A stretch of 36,070 nt of DNA, from contig NZ_NVEC01000092.1 in the NCBI RefSeq assembly GCF_002571225.1, positions 1-36,070 of the forward strand. The letters are read 5' to 3'. The notes below the pieces were generated by a model, which saw only the letters and a list, made by a program, of their open reading frames with translations, was not told the origin of the DNA and did not search any database. The position numbers and the translations under genes were made by a program. Shown here piece by piece: positions 24,425 to 32,351 of the stretch. Numbering within the stretch: position 1 is the first letter of the stretch; each line of letters begins with the position of its first letter. This DNA is from Bacillus sp. AFS059628. Lineage in GTDB: Bacteria > Bacillota > Bacilli > Bacillales > Bacillaceae_G.

Positions 24425-25327
24425 ATGCAGAAATTAATTGTCTTTGCTATTATTGGATTTTTCGCTCAATTGATTGATGGAGCACTTGGAATGGCGTACG
24501 GGGTAACATCTACCTCACTATTATTAATGTTTGGTATCGCACCGGCTGTAGCTTCCGCATCTGTTCATTTAGCTGAAGTCGTTACAACAGCCGCTTCTGG
24601 TGCGTCTCATATCAAATTTGGAAATGTTGATAAATATACAGTTTCCAGGCTTACATTGCCAGGAGCAATTGGCGCATTTATTGGAGCATGTTTTTTAAGC
24701 AATTTACCTGGCGATGTCATTAAACCGTACATTTCCGTATTTTTATTTACTTTGGGGGTTTATATTTTATTACGATTCATTATTCAAAAACAAATTGTTG
24801 CTTCCAAAAAACGTATGTCTGCAAAACAACTTGTTCCGCTTGGCTTATTCGCTGGATTCGTTGATTCAACTGGTGGTGGTGGCTGGGGTCCGATTACGAC
24901 ACCTGTACTTTTAGCAAGAGGAAATGAAGCTAGAAAGGTTATCGGATCTGTAGATACGAGTGAATTTCCTGTTTCACTCGCTGCAACAATCGGCTTTTTC
25001 ATTTCACTTGGCTGGGAACAAGTAAGTTGGGTTTGGGTATTTTCTCTTATGCTCGGTGGTATCGTAGCGGCACCAATCGCTGCATGGCTAGTGCGCATCG
25101 TTCCTTCTCATTTACTTGGCGTATTAGTCGGTGGCCTTATAATCTTTACAAACATTCGTACACTGCTTACTACATTTAAAGTGGATCCAACTATTATTTC
25201 ACTTTCTTACGTGGCAGTTGGTCTTGTCGTTATTATTTCTATTTTCATTGCTGTTCGCAATCATTCCAATCGTTCTAACGCGCCGACAGCCGGATATCCG
25301 AATGATCAAAAACAAATACTACCATAA
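24425..25327 (+). CDS. TSUP family (TauE/SafE) anion exporter
   Basis: The 300-residue membrane protein has about eight hydrophobic segments and the TSUP signatures: FAQLIDGALGMAYGVTSTSLL in the first repeat and GFVDSTGGGGWGPITTPVLL in the second. TSUP proteins move sulfite, sulfonates, sulfoacetate or related anions across the membrane. The ATG at 24425 follows GGGGGA; the upstream frame through the promoter region is not coding. It is controlled by an operator and an attenuator hairpin. The substrate is unknown. Confidence 0.93.
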   Translation: MQKLIVFAIIGFFAQLIDGALGMAYGVTSTSLLLMFGIAPAVASASVHLAEVVTTAASGASHIKFGNVDKYTVSRLTLPGAIGAFIGACFLSNLPGDVIKPYISVFLFTLGVYILLRFIIQKQIVASKKRMSAKQLVPLGLFAGFVDSTGGGGWGPITTPVLLARGNEARKVIGSVDTSEFPVSLAATIGFFISLGWEQVSWVWVFSLMLGGIVAAPIAAWLVRIVPSHLLGVLVGGLIIFTNIRTLLTTFKVDPTIISLSYVAVGLVVIISIFIAVRNHSNRSNAPTAGYPNDQKQILP

Positions 25328-25331
25328 CGAT

Positions 25332-25368
25332 AAAAATACCGCCCGATATACGTCGAGCGGTATTTTTT
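25332..25368. terminator. Bidirectional terminator
   Basis: AAAAATACCGC and GCGGTATTTTT form an 11-bp stem between the convergent TSUP and GNAT genes and overlap the GNAT stop region. Confidence 0.85.
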
Positions 25369-25816
25369 ATTTTTCTATTTTCCAATTAATCATCGTTTCT
25401 GTAGTGCCAGTTCTCTTCATATGTAATTTCTCTAATACACGAATCGAGCTTTCATTTTCAAGAAGTGTCTCCGCAATAATTATTTCTACCTCTCCTGATT
25501 GAAAAGCCCAATTTATTAATTCTCTTACGGCTTCTGTCGCATACCCTTTATTCCAATATTTCTCAATAAATCCGTAACCAATTTCTACTGTATGTTCCTC
25601 ATTTGGTTTTCCTTTAAATCCTATATCACCTAGAACGATGTCATCTTCTTTTCGAATGACATACCACGCACCCCAAGGTAATAAAGCCTTATCTTTTTTT
25701 ACATTTTCTACATGCCCTACAATATGTGGACCACTATTATATCCTTGCTCGTTAGCGACGTGAATACTCTCTTCTGTACACGGTACTATATAAAGCCTTT
25801 CTGTTTCTAATTTCAT
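25367..25816 (-). CDS. GNAT family N-acetyltransferase (RimJ/RimL-like)
   Basis: The 149-residue protein starts METERL-like (MKLETERLYIVPC) and contains YGFIEKYWNKGYATEAV, the G-x-x-x-x-x-x-x-K-G-Y-A-T-E-A motif of RimJ/RimL-type acetyltransferases, with NESSIRVLEKLHM near the end. This group acetylates protein N-termini or small amines. GGGGAA lies before the ATG. It is monocistronic and convergent with the TSUP gene. Confidence 0.93.
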   Translation of the reverse strand: MKLETERLYIVPCTEESIHVANEQGYNSGPHIVGHVENVKKDKALLPWGAWYVIRKEDDIVLGDIGFKGKPNEEHTVEIGYGFIEKYWNKGYATEAVRELINWAFQSGEVEIIIAETLLENESSIRVLEKLHMKRTGTTETMINWKIEK

Positions 25817-26064
25817 ATTGATTTCCCCTTTTTTGATTCAACGTTTCTCTAATTATATCAAAAAATATGAACTTATTATAAATGTCGAATTATATTTTCT
25901 GAATTTTCTTTTAATTTTTGAAGGGTTTTTCAATATTTTTTGCGAAACATTTGTATAACAATTTTTTCTTTGCTTATTGTTACATAATAGTAGGTTCGGG
26001 TGGAGTTTTGCAAGCGTTTCCTATACAATAACCGATATTTTTTGACTTTTCCTAACAAAATATC
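25817..26064. other. Gene-free AT-rich intergenic region
   Basis: No credible ORF is present. The stretch holds the upstream region of the GNAT gene and leads into the lysP promoters. I see no other structure. Confidence 0.5.
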
Positions 26065-26121
26065 TTGCAATATATTCAGAAACTCATTACAATTGCCATA
26101 TATTAAAAATCTTAGCAATAT
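26065..26121 (+). promoter_or_regulatory. Promoter(s) of the lysine riboswitch-lysP transcript
   Basis: Two candidates fit: TTGCAA (26065-26070) with TACAAT (26088-26093), 17-base spacer; and TTGCCA (26093-26098) with CAATAT (26116-26121), also 17 bases. Both would start transcripts just before the aptamer. Confidence 0.5.
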
Positions 26122-26140
26122 ATTAAATCCTCATCAATCC

Positions 26141-26394
26141 GATGAGGTAGAGGTTGCGACTTTTAAGAGTAAGACGGACGAGACGCAGGGAATGTCACCG
26201 ACTCCGTTTGAAAGGAAAAGTTGCCGAAGTTTATATTTCTTCTCTGGAAATATGAGCTGGGGCTGTCTCCGAAAGGAACAGAACTGTCACGTTTACAAAA
26301 TTACCGTGTAAACGTGGGGTGCTATCTTAACGGAAGGGTATGATGGGGTGGTTATTTGTGAAACGTTCCGCCAAATTCCTTTGGCGGTTTTTTG
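26141..26394 (+). promoter_or_regulatory. Lysine riboswitch (L-box) with terminator expression platform
   Basis: The aptamer shows the L-box core: GGTAGAGGTTGCGAC...AGAGTAAG near the 5' end, GGAAAAGTTGCCGAAG in the middle, GGGGCTGTC further on, and GTGCTATC at the 3' end, where CTATC pairs with GGTAG to close P1. A terminator follows at 26368-26394, then the lysine permease gene. With lysine bound, the terminator should form and switch the gene off. A local alternative hairpin (CCTCATC 26129-26135 with GATGAGG 26141-26147) could matter for switching. Confidence 0.92.
26368..26394 (+). terminator. Intrinsic terminator of the lysine riboswitch
   Basis: CCGCCAAA and TTTGGCGG form an 8-bp stem with a 4-base loop, followed by TTTTTTG. 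It lies in the leader, 51 bases before lysP. Confidence 0.9.
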
Positions 26395-26444
26395 TATTTT
26401 TCTCCCCCGCTCCTTCCTATCTTACAAGAAAAGGAGTGTTGAAC

Positions 26445-27911
26445 ATGAATAGCGCAACGAATCAAGCTACCTCTAAAACGCAAACTACAAAAGAAACAGG
26501 TGAATTAAGACGCGGCCTAAAATCTAGGCACCTTACAATGATTTCTCTCGGCGGTACAATTGGTACCGGATTATTTCTTGCCAGCGGTGGTGTCATCCAT
26601 TCCGCTGGACCTGGTGGCGCATTAATTGCATACGCCGCAATTGGGATTATGGTTTACTTTTTAATGACAAGCTTAGCTGAACTCGCAGCTTACATGCCTG
26701 TTACCGGTTCTTTTAGCACGTACGCAACAAAATTTGTTGATCCATCACTTGGCTTTGCACTCGGATGGAACTATTGGTATAACTGGGCCATTACAATTGC
26801 TGCTGAACTCGCAGCTGTAACATTAATTATGAAATTTTGGTTCCCAGATACCCCTTCTCTTATTTGGAGCGGATTATGTTTAGCTATTATTTTCCTTTTA
26901 AACTATTTATCTGTTAAAGGGTTTGGTGAATCTGAATATTGGTTCGCACTTATTAAAGTCGTTACTATTATTATCTTTTTAATTGTCGGCTTCATGATGA
27001 TTTTTGGAATTATGGGCGGTGAAACTGTTGGCTTCAAAAACTTCACTGTTGCAGATGCTCCATTTAACGGCGGCATCATGGCAATTATCGGTGTGTTTAT
27101 GGCAGCTGGTTTCTCCTTCCAAGGTACTGAATTGTTAGGAGTTGCTGCTGGTGAAACGTCTGATCCAGAGCGTAATATTCCGAAAGCGATTCGTTCTATC
27201 TTTTGGCGTATTCTTTTATTTTATATTCTTGCGATTCTCGTTATTGGTTTATTAATTCCTTATACGACTGAAAGCCTTGCTGCAAGCGATGTAACAGTAA
27301 GTCCATTTACACTTATTTTTGAAAAAGCGGGCGTTGCCTTTGCTGCTTCTGTTATGAACGCTGTTATTTTAACGGCAGTACTATCTGCTGGTAACTCTGG
27401 TATGTATGCATCAACTCGTATGCTTTGGGATTTAGCTCGCCAAGGTAAAGCACCAAAATTCTTAGGCAAATTAGATAGCCGCGGTGTACCTGTTAACGCG
27501 TTAATCGTAACGTCAATTGTCGGTAGTATCGCTTTCATTGCTTCTTTATTCGGTGACGGTGTTGTATACATTTGGTTATTAAACGCATCTGGAATGTCTG
27601 GCTTTATCGCATGGGTTGGAATCGCAATTAGTCATTACCGTTTCCGTAAAGCATATATCGCACAAGGCAAAGATTTAAAAGACTTACCATATAGAGCAAA
27701 ATGGTTCCCATTTGGTCCAATCTTCGCATTTACACTTTGTATCATCGTAATTTTAGGACAAAACTACGGCGCATTTATGGGTGAATCAATCGACTGGAAC
27801 GGCGTACTCGTTTCTTACATCGGTTTACCACTCTTCTTAGTACTATGGTTAGGATATAAATTTACGAAGAAAACGAAAGTGATTCCACTTGATAAATGTG
27901 AACTAAAATAA
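26445..27911 (+). CDS. lysP: Lysine-specific amino acid permease
   Basis: The 488-residue APC-family permease has about twelve membrane segments and the family signature near the N-terminus (RGLKSRHLTMISLGGTIGTG, then GPGGALIAYAAIG). It closely matches LysP-type permeases in SFQGTELLGVAAGETSDP and SAGNSGMYASTRMLW. The upstream lysine riboswitch supports lysine as substrate. The ATG at 26445 follows AAGGAG; the in-frame extension to 26340 is riboswitch sequence. A strong terminator follows, so it is monocistronic. Confidence 0.95.
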   Translation: MNSATNQATSKTQTTKETGELRRGLKSRHLTMISLGGTIGTGLFLASGGVIHSAGPGGALIAYAAIGIMVYFLMTSLAELAAYMPVTGSFSTYATKFVDPSLGFALGWNYWYNWAITIAAELAAVTLIMKFWFPDTPSLIWSGLCLAIIFLLNYLSVKGFGESEYWFALIKVVTIIIFLIVGFMMIFGIMGGETVGFKNFTVADAPFNGGIMAIIGVFMAAGFSFQGTELLGVAAGETSDPERNIPKAIRSIFWRILLFYILAILVIGLLIPYTTESLAASDVTVSPFTLIFEKAGVAFAASVMNAVILTAVLSAGNSGMYASTRMLWDLARQGKAPKFLGKLDSRGVPVNALIVTSIVGSIAFIASLFGDGVVYIWLLNASGMSGFIAWVGIAISHYRFRKAYIAQGKDLKDLPYRAKWFPFGPIFAFTLCIIVILGQNYGAFMGESIDWNGVLVSYIGLPLFLVLWLGYKFTKKTKVIPLDKCELK

Positions 27912-27918
27912 AGTGAAA

Positions 27919-27948
27919 CGAGCAAACAAATTGTTTGCTCGTTTTTTA
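27919..27948 (+). terminator. Terminator of lysP
   Basis: CGAGCAAAC and GTTTGCTCG pair around AAATT and are followed by six Ts. Confidence 0.9.
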
Positions 27949-28023
27949 TTCCAATGCTTCTCTCTTCCCTATTGCTCCTGTTTTTGCAATAATAAAGGGA
28001 ATATACATAAAGGTTGGGATACG

Positions 28024-28329
28024 ATGAACATTCGCATTACTGATGAAGCAAAAGCAGCTATACATAGATTAGAACGTGAAGACAAAAAGATCATTCGCAT
28101 TAGAGGGACAATGACAAACTCTTGTAGTATTTTCGTTGATGTTGATTTAATTTGGGATACATATGTTGCAGATGACGTTGTATATGAAGATGCTAATTTT
28201 ACCGTACAAATGGATTCATTTACGAGAGACTACACTGGTGATACGGTGAAACTTGATTATAAGACGACTGGTTTTAGTATTACGACTCCGAGTGAGACTT
28301 TGGTTTATGGGTTGTCGATTAAAAACTAA
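28024..28329 (+). CDS. HesB-like / iron-sulfur cluster biosynthesis family protein
   Basis: The 101-residue product (MNIRITDEAKAAIHRLERED) has the HesB-like fold pattern with a beta-rich C-terminal half (FTVQMDSFTRDYTGDTVKLDY). It has only one cysteine (Cys34) and lacks the C-terminal C-G-C pair of true A-type scaffold proteins, as do several Bacillus YqkB-like members. It is therefore unlikely to carry a cluster in the usual way. The start at 28024 follows AAGG/TGGGA; the extension to 27913 runs through a terminator. It lies 33 bases ahead of the AlkC-type gene. Confidence 0.82.
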   Translation: MNIRITDEAKAAIHRLEREDKKIIRIRGTMTNSCSIFVDVDLIWDTYVADDVVYEDANFTVQMDSFTRDYTGDTVKLDYKTTGFSITTPSETLVYGLSIKN

Positions 28330-28362
28330 AACTTGTTTTCAACTGACCAATGAGGTGAAAAA

Positions 28363-29037
28363 ATGGGTAAATATGTTCCGCTAAAATTTTTGTTTAACGA
28401 AGAATTAGCAGAAAAAATGGCTGATTCTATTTGTAAACACGATCCTACTTTCTCTAAAAGAAACTTTGTATCTTCCGTAACATGTAAAGTTGAAAATTTA
28501 GAGTTAAAGCAGCGTATTGAAGTAATGGCAGATGAATTACACAATGCTTTACAAAAAGATTTTAATGAAGCAATACATATATTACTGAAAACATTAGGCC
28601 CAGAAAATACAACAGAAGTAGGCACGTTTACAAACGGATATATGTACATGCCTATCGCAAAATACGTTAAAAAATATGGGCTTAACGATTTTGAATCCTC
28701 TTTCAACGCCATGTATGAAATAACAAAAAGGAATACTGCTGAATATGCTATTCGTCCTTTTCTTGAAATATACCATGAAGACACACTAAACATATTACAA
28801 AAGTGGATTCATGATGAAAACAGCCACATTAGAAGATTAGTTTCTGAAGGTACAAGACCAAGGCTTCCTTGGGCTAAAAAAATAAGAGCTCTGAAAGGTG
28901 ACTTTAAGTACAATTTACAGTTTCTTGAGCCTTTAATGAATGATCCTTCTAAATATGTTCAAAAATCTATAGCCAATCATATTAACGATATTACGAAAGA
29001 AGATAAAGAACTTATTTTTCAATGGTTGCAGCAATAA
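28363..29037 (+). CDS. DNA alkylation repair protein, AlkC-type HEAT-like family
   Basis: The 224-residue helical protein carries SHIRRLVSEGTRPRLPWAKK, the hallmark of the AlkC branch of the AlkC/AlkD DNA glycosylase superfamily first described from B. cereus, plus repeated helical units (LNILQKWIHDEN, LEPLMNDPSKYVQKSIANHIND). These enzymes remove 3-methyladenine and similar alkylated bases. It is somewhat shorter than I recall for AlkC, so a related paralogue is possible. GAGGTG precedes the ATG. A strong terminator lies about 110 bases downstream. Confidence 0.85.
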   Translation: MGKYVPLKFLFNEELAEKMADSICKHDPTFSKRNFVSSVTCKVENLELKQRIEVMADELHNALQKDFNEAIHILLKTLGPENTTEVGTFTNGYMYMPIAKYVKKYGLNDFESSFNAMYEITKRNTAEYAIRPFLEIYHEDTLNILQKWIHDENSHIRRLVSEGTRPRLPWAKKIRALKGDFKYNLQFLEPLMNDPSKYVQKSIANHINDITKEDKELIFQWLQQ

Positions 29038-29145
29038 CGTGATAAACACCATCCAGTTAATCCTTGGATTATAAAAAATGGGTTACGAACGGTTATTAAA
29101 CTGATACTTTACCAAAAGATTTTTATTTTTGAGTATTTTAAACAA

Positions 29146-29190
29146 AAACGCGTATGCTTCAAAAATAAAGCATACGCGTTTCTTTCTTTT
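29146..29190 (+). terminator. Rho-independent terminator
   Basis: AAACGCGTATGCTT and AAGCATACGCGTTT are perfect 14-bp arms with an 8-base loop, followed by a T-rich run. Confidence 0.85.
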
Positions 29191-29279
29191 GAATAAAGCA
29201 ATAACAAACATATTCCCCTTCTTCAATGAAAGGTCTATAGCATTATTTCGATGAAGCTAAACACTCATAAAATCTATTC

Positions 29280-30047
29280 CTATTCCATTTCTACTTGCTT
29301 CACATAATATTCCATCGCTTCATTAAGCCATTTTTGTTCATCTTCTGTGAAAGGCGAAGGTATCATATTTTCAAGTTCTTGCATATCCAGATCTTCCACA
29401 CTAGTATTAGCTAATTTTTGTATCAAATCTTCACTAAGAAATGAAAAAGACTCTTCTATATATTCCTTTACCATCTCTTGTACTTTCGAATCCTCAACTG
29501 GTTTACCATATAATTGCTTAACCTTTTTAGACAATTGAATAAACGTTTGATCCAAAGCAATTTTATCTTCTTCTCGTTTCTTTGATAACTCTTCCACGAT
29601 ATCCGTTAACTCATGACGTTTCATCCATTCTTTATGTGTATGTTCTGTATTCATACCGTAAATAAGACTAAATAATACTGTACTATCTATTTCACATTCC
29701 TCTTCGACTAACTTCATTACTCTTTTAATTGCTTGCATTGATTGCTCAATTTGTTCTTTTTCTCTTTCTAACACTTGCAAATGGAGAGACAAACTTTCAT
29801 TCAAATCAACACCAAAACTTGATTCGTGTAACAAATTAGCGACTTTATCTAGACTATAGCCTAGGAATTTTAAACTTAGAATTTTTTGTAAGGTTATAAT
29901 ATCTTGATATTTATAAATGCGGTGCCCTGAGGAAGGATTCTTTTCAGGTTGTAATAACCCGATTTCATCATAATAGTGCAAAGTAGGAATTGGTATTACC
30001 GTTTTTTCTGAGAATTCTCCGATAGAAAACTTTTTATCCTTTTTCAT
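29280..30047 (-). CDS. MerR family regulator with TipAS-like domain
   Basis: The 255-residue protein has the MerR DNA-binding domain (FSIGEFSEKTVIPIPTLHYYDEIGLL, then GHRIYKYQDI and LKFLGYSLDKVANLL), a coiled-coil dimer helix (about residues 85-115) and a C-terminal helical region (FIQLSKKVKQLYGKPVED..., SPFTEDEQKWLNEAMEYY). That layout resembles TipA-type regulators that bind antibiotics or multiple drugs. GGGGG lies six bases before the ATG. Its own promoter has the 19-bp spacer and central dyad of MerR-activated promoters, so it is probably autoregulated. Confidence 0.92.
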   Translation of the reverse strand: MKKDKKFSIGEFSEKTVIPIPTLHYYDEIGLLQPEKNPSSGHRIYKYQDIITLQKILSLKFLGYSLDKVANLLHESSFGVDLNESLSLHLQVLEREKEQIEQSMQAIKRVMKLVEEECEIDSTVLFSLIYGMNTEHTHKEWMKRHELTDIVEELSKKREEDKIALDQTFIQLSKKVKQLYGKPVEDSKVQEMVKEYIEESFSFLSEDLIQKLANTSVEDLDMQELENMIPSPFTEDEQKWLNEAMEYYVKQVEME

Positions 30048-30076
30048 CTAAATCCCCCTATTAAAATTATAAATTC

Positions 30077-30107
30077 ATTATAAAACCTAAAGTAACTAGA
30101 GGTTCAA
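30077..30107 (-). promoter_or_regulatory. MerR-type promoter with 19-bp spacer and dyad
   Basis: On the minus strand TTGAAC (30102-30107) and TATAAT (30077-30082) are 19 bases apart. The inverted arms AACCT (30084-30088) and AGGTT (30100-30104) lie across the spacer. Long spacers with a dyad between the boxes are the hallmark of MerR-activated promoters. Confidence 0.8.
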
Positions 30108-30281
30108 GAGATAATTAAAGAAAATTCAAAAATATAAAAATGCATATAATCAATATGTATTGCGCTATCCCATTTTATGGCCCGATTATTGACTAGCATA
30201 ACCTTCCCTCACAAATTCAAAGGACTTTCACTTACTTATCCCGAATATATAAATAACCATTCTCACAAGGAGCGAATGTAT

Positions 30282-30382
30282 ATGAATCTATTTGAACATG
30301 AAACGTAAAACCGCTTATCTTTCATAAGAGGTCCTCCCTTTTTCTTTTCTCATCATATCATTCATTTATGAAATAGGAGGAC
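30282..30382 (+). promoter_or_regulatory. Leader peptide and anti-Shine-Dalgarno region before the methyltransferase
   Basis: An 8-codon ORF (MNLFEHET, 30282-30308) has an AAGGAG site eight bases upstream. A second frame from 30298 reads MKRKTAYLS. Then CTTAT...ATAAG (30314-30328) can form a hairpin. GTCCTCC (30331-30337) is the exact complement of the gene's site GGAGGAC (30376-30382). This resembles translational attenuation, but function is inferred. The rest of the 30108-30388 gap shows no gene. Confidence 0.5.
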
Positions 30383-30388
30383 AAATTT

Positions 30389-31165
30389 ATGAAACGTGAT
30401 CCATTATTTTCAACTTTATTAGAAAGTGCTAATACAAATTTTAGCGGTTGGGATTTTTCTTTCATTTCAGAAACGGGTCGGATGAAGAGCGCGCCTTTAT
30501 CGTGGTCGTATGGCAACGCTGCTTTCCAGCTTATGCAGCATGCAGAATCAATGCTCGATATGGGTACTGGCGGCGGAGAGTTTTTATCTATGTTACAACC
30601 GTTCCCATCAACTATTTATGCTACTGAGGGGTACACTCCAAACGTGCCAATCGCTCGGAAGAAATTAGAACCTTTAGGGGTTACAGTTGTAAAGGTAACG
30701 GATGATACCGCTTTACCATTTCAAGATGGTCAGTTTGATGTAATCATAAATCAACATGAATCCTATGTTGCCTCTGAGGTAAACAGAATCCTTGCTCCTA
30801 ATGGAATATTTCTTACACAACAAGTTGGCGGTCTCGATTGTGCAGAACTAAATGAGCAGTTTAATGCATCGCTAAATAGCGAATTTGCAAGTTGGTCGCT
30901 CGAAGCGGCATGTAGTGAGTTAAAAGAAAATGGATTTACTATTTTAGAAGAAAAAGAAGAGTTCCCTTTTCAACGCTTTTACGACATTGGTGCGATTGTC
31001 TATTATTTAAAAGCGATTCCATGGCAAATTCCTAATTTTACTGTCGAAAGGTATTATGAGGAATTATATCGTATGCATGAAGTCATCTTACAAAAAGGGT
31101 ATTTCGATGTGAAGCAACATCGTTTTCTGATTAAGGCGATTCGCAGTTCATCATGGAGCATATGA
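30389..31165 (+). CDS. Class I SAM-dependent methyltransferase
   Basis: The 258-residue protein has the SAM-binding motif I LDMGTGGGEFL (about residues 57-67), an acidic residue at the end of the next strand (YATEGYTPN), motif IV-like FDVIINQHESYV, and a post-motif strand GIFLTQQVGG. The C-terminal half is not diagnostic, so the substrate is unknown. AGGAGG precedes the ATG by 8 bases and can be masked by a complementary sequence 40 bases upstream. It is monocistronic with a terminator directly after the stop. Confidence 0.9.
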   Translation: MKRDPLFSTLLESANTNFSGWDFSFISETGRMKSAPLSWSYGNAAFQLMQHAESMLDMGTGGGEFLSMLQPFPSTIYATEGYTPNVPIARKKLEPLGVTVVKVTDDTALPFQDGQFDVIINQHESYVASEVNRILAPNGIFLTQQVGGLDCAELNEQFNASLNSEFASWSLEAACSELKENGFTILEEKEEFPFQRFYDIGAIVYYLKAIPWQIPNFTVERYYEELYRMHEVILQKGYFDVKQHRFLIKAIRSSSWSI

Positions 31166-31198
31166 AAAAGAGATGGATCTACCATCTCTTTTTTTTAT
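31165..31198. terminator. Bidirectional terminator
   Basis: AAAGAGATGG and CCATCTCTTT form a 10-bp stem with a 5-base loop and long T-run between convergent genes. Confidence 0.85.
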
Positions 31199-31200
31199 TT

Positions 31201-32058
31201 TCACTCAATATTTTCTACAGTTAAATACTTCGTTTCACAGTAATAGCCTTTGCCGCCAACATAAACTTTTTCTATTTTATTCTTGCTATCGGTTGCTAAT
31301 TTAACTAATATTTCAGAAGGCGAGTGTAAAGAATAACCTTGTTCAAATACATAGACTTCTTTTTGTAAGTAGTGCTGTTCATAAAGGTAGCAAGCTAATG
31401 CACCATTTGAAGTTCCAGTCGCTGCTTCTTCATTAATGTCGTATAGTGGAGCAAAGTTTCTGCATATAATTCGATTGTCATTAAAAGTATATAGATGCAT
31501 TCCGACAACATTATAATACTTGCTGATTTCTTTAATTTTTTCAAAATTAGGTTGCATAGTATGTAATTGTATTTCGCTTTTTATAGGAATTAAAATATCT
31601 TTTAAACCCGTAGAGACAATTTGAATTGGGTATGTATTATCTATATCTTTAATGTCAAAGCAGTCGATAAACTCATTCGGAGGTATAACATCATAAAATA
31701 TCGGTTCGTTTTGTTCCATGAATATAGTGTCATCTTTTATGGTAATAGTCAGAACACCGCTGTTCGTTTCAATCGTATAGTGATTCTTGAAAAGTTTATT
31801 TACATGCATCAGTATCGCGAACGAGCCAATTGTGGCATGTCCACATAAATCAACTTCTTCTTTTGGTGTAAAATACTCAAATTTATAATCAGCAATTTCA
31901 GATTCTGATATAAATGCGGTTTCCGCATAGCCCAGTTGTTTAGCTATTGCCATTTTTTGAGTAGTGGTCAATGGATTCTCCATAAATACCACTCCTGCTT
32001 TATTTCCGCCTTTATGATCCTTGCTAAATGCACTTGCAACATAAACGGATATTTTCAT
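31201..32058 (-). CDS. PhzF family isomerase-like protein
   Basis: The 285-residue protein begins MKISVYVASAFSKDHKGGNKAGVV, the PhzF family N-terminus with the G-N-x-A-G-V motif. It contains YAETAFIS, VDLCGHATIGSFA (catalytic-region motif D-L-C-G-H-A-T) and EEAATGTSNGALACYL. Members are isomerases or epimerases of phenazine or amino-acid type precursors; the true substrate is unknown. The ATG at 32058 follows GGAAGG. It stands alone after the 28-residue peptide gene. Confidence 0.93.
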   Translation of the reverse strand: MKISVYVASAFSKDHKGGNKAGVVFMENPLTTTQKMAIAKQLGYAETAFISESEIADYKFEYFTPKEEVDLCGHATIGSFAILMHVNKLFKNHYTIETNSGVLTITIKDDTIFMEQNEPIFYDVIPPNEFIDCFDIKDIDNTYPIQIVSTGLKDILIPIKSEIQLHTMQPNFEKIKEISKYYNVVGMHLYTFNDNRIICRNFAPLYDINEEAATGTSNGALACYLYEQHYLQKEVYVFEQGYSLHSPSEILVKLATDSKNKIEKVYVGGKGYYCETKYLTVENIE

Positions 32059-32143
32059 AAGACACCTTCCTTCCTCACTTATAGTAAATTGTAGCATAGA
32101 ACGTACTACGTATATATATTGTTGGATAAATTCTCCATAAAGT

Positions 32144-32175
32144 AAAAGACAAACTCTGCTTTTTGAATGTCTTTT
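32144..32175 (-). terminator. Terminator of the 28-residue peptide gene
   Basis: AAAAGACA and TGTCTTTT are inverted arms with a 16-base loop; the hairpin overlaps the stop codon of the small peptide gene. Confidence 0.5.
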
Positions 32176-32260
32176 AGTTTTTTATCACTTTTAAAACAAA
32201 CTCCAAAAGGAACACCGTACATATAACGATGATGCCTAATGAAATATACTTCTGAAACAT
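32174..32260 (-). CDS. Small hydrophobic peptide, 28 residues, one membrane segment
   Basis: From ATG 32260 the frame reads MFQKYISLGIIVICTVFLLE followed by FVLKVIKN and TAA. GAGGTGAT lies directly upstream with a 7-base spacing, an almost ideal ribosome binding site. The product is one membrane helix with lysines at both ends. I do not recognise a family. Small membrane peptides of this type can be regulators of transporters or type I toxins; neither is shown here. Confidence 0.55.
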   Translation of the reverse strand: MFQKYISLGIIVICTVFLLEFVLKVIKN

Positions 32261-32351
32261 ATCATCACCTCGCATATATAACATAAAAATGCTGATTGCT
32301 CTATTAAAATAATCTCTACTAGATTATAAGAGTGATTATTTTTATACTTTT

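Noticed and set aside
25930-26118. 62-codon minus-strand ORF in the lysP upstream region
   Set aside because: Low-complexity AT-rich sequence without a ribosome binding site, overlapping the promoter boxes.
26000-26311. 103-codon plus-strand ORF before lysP
   Set aside because: It runs through the promoter and the lysine riboswitch aptamer; the conserved RNA motifs explain the sequence better, and it has no ribosome binding site.
26340-26444. N-terminal extension of the lysine permease
   Set aside because: It is made of the riboswitch terminator region; the ATG at 26445 has a proper site and starts the family-like sequence.
28326-28793. 155-codon minus-strand ORF opposite the AlkC-type gene
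   Set aside because: Shadow of the conserved repair gene; no family features.
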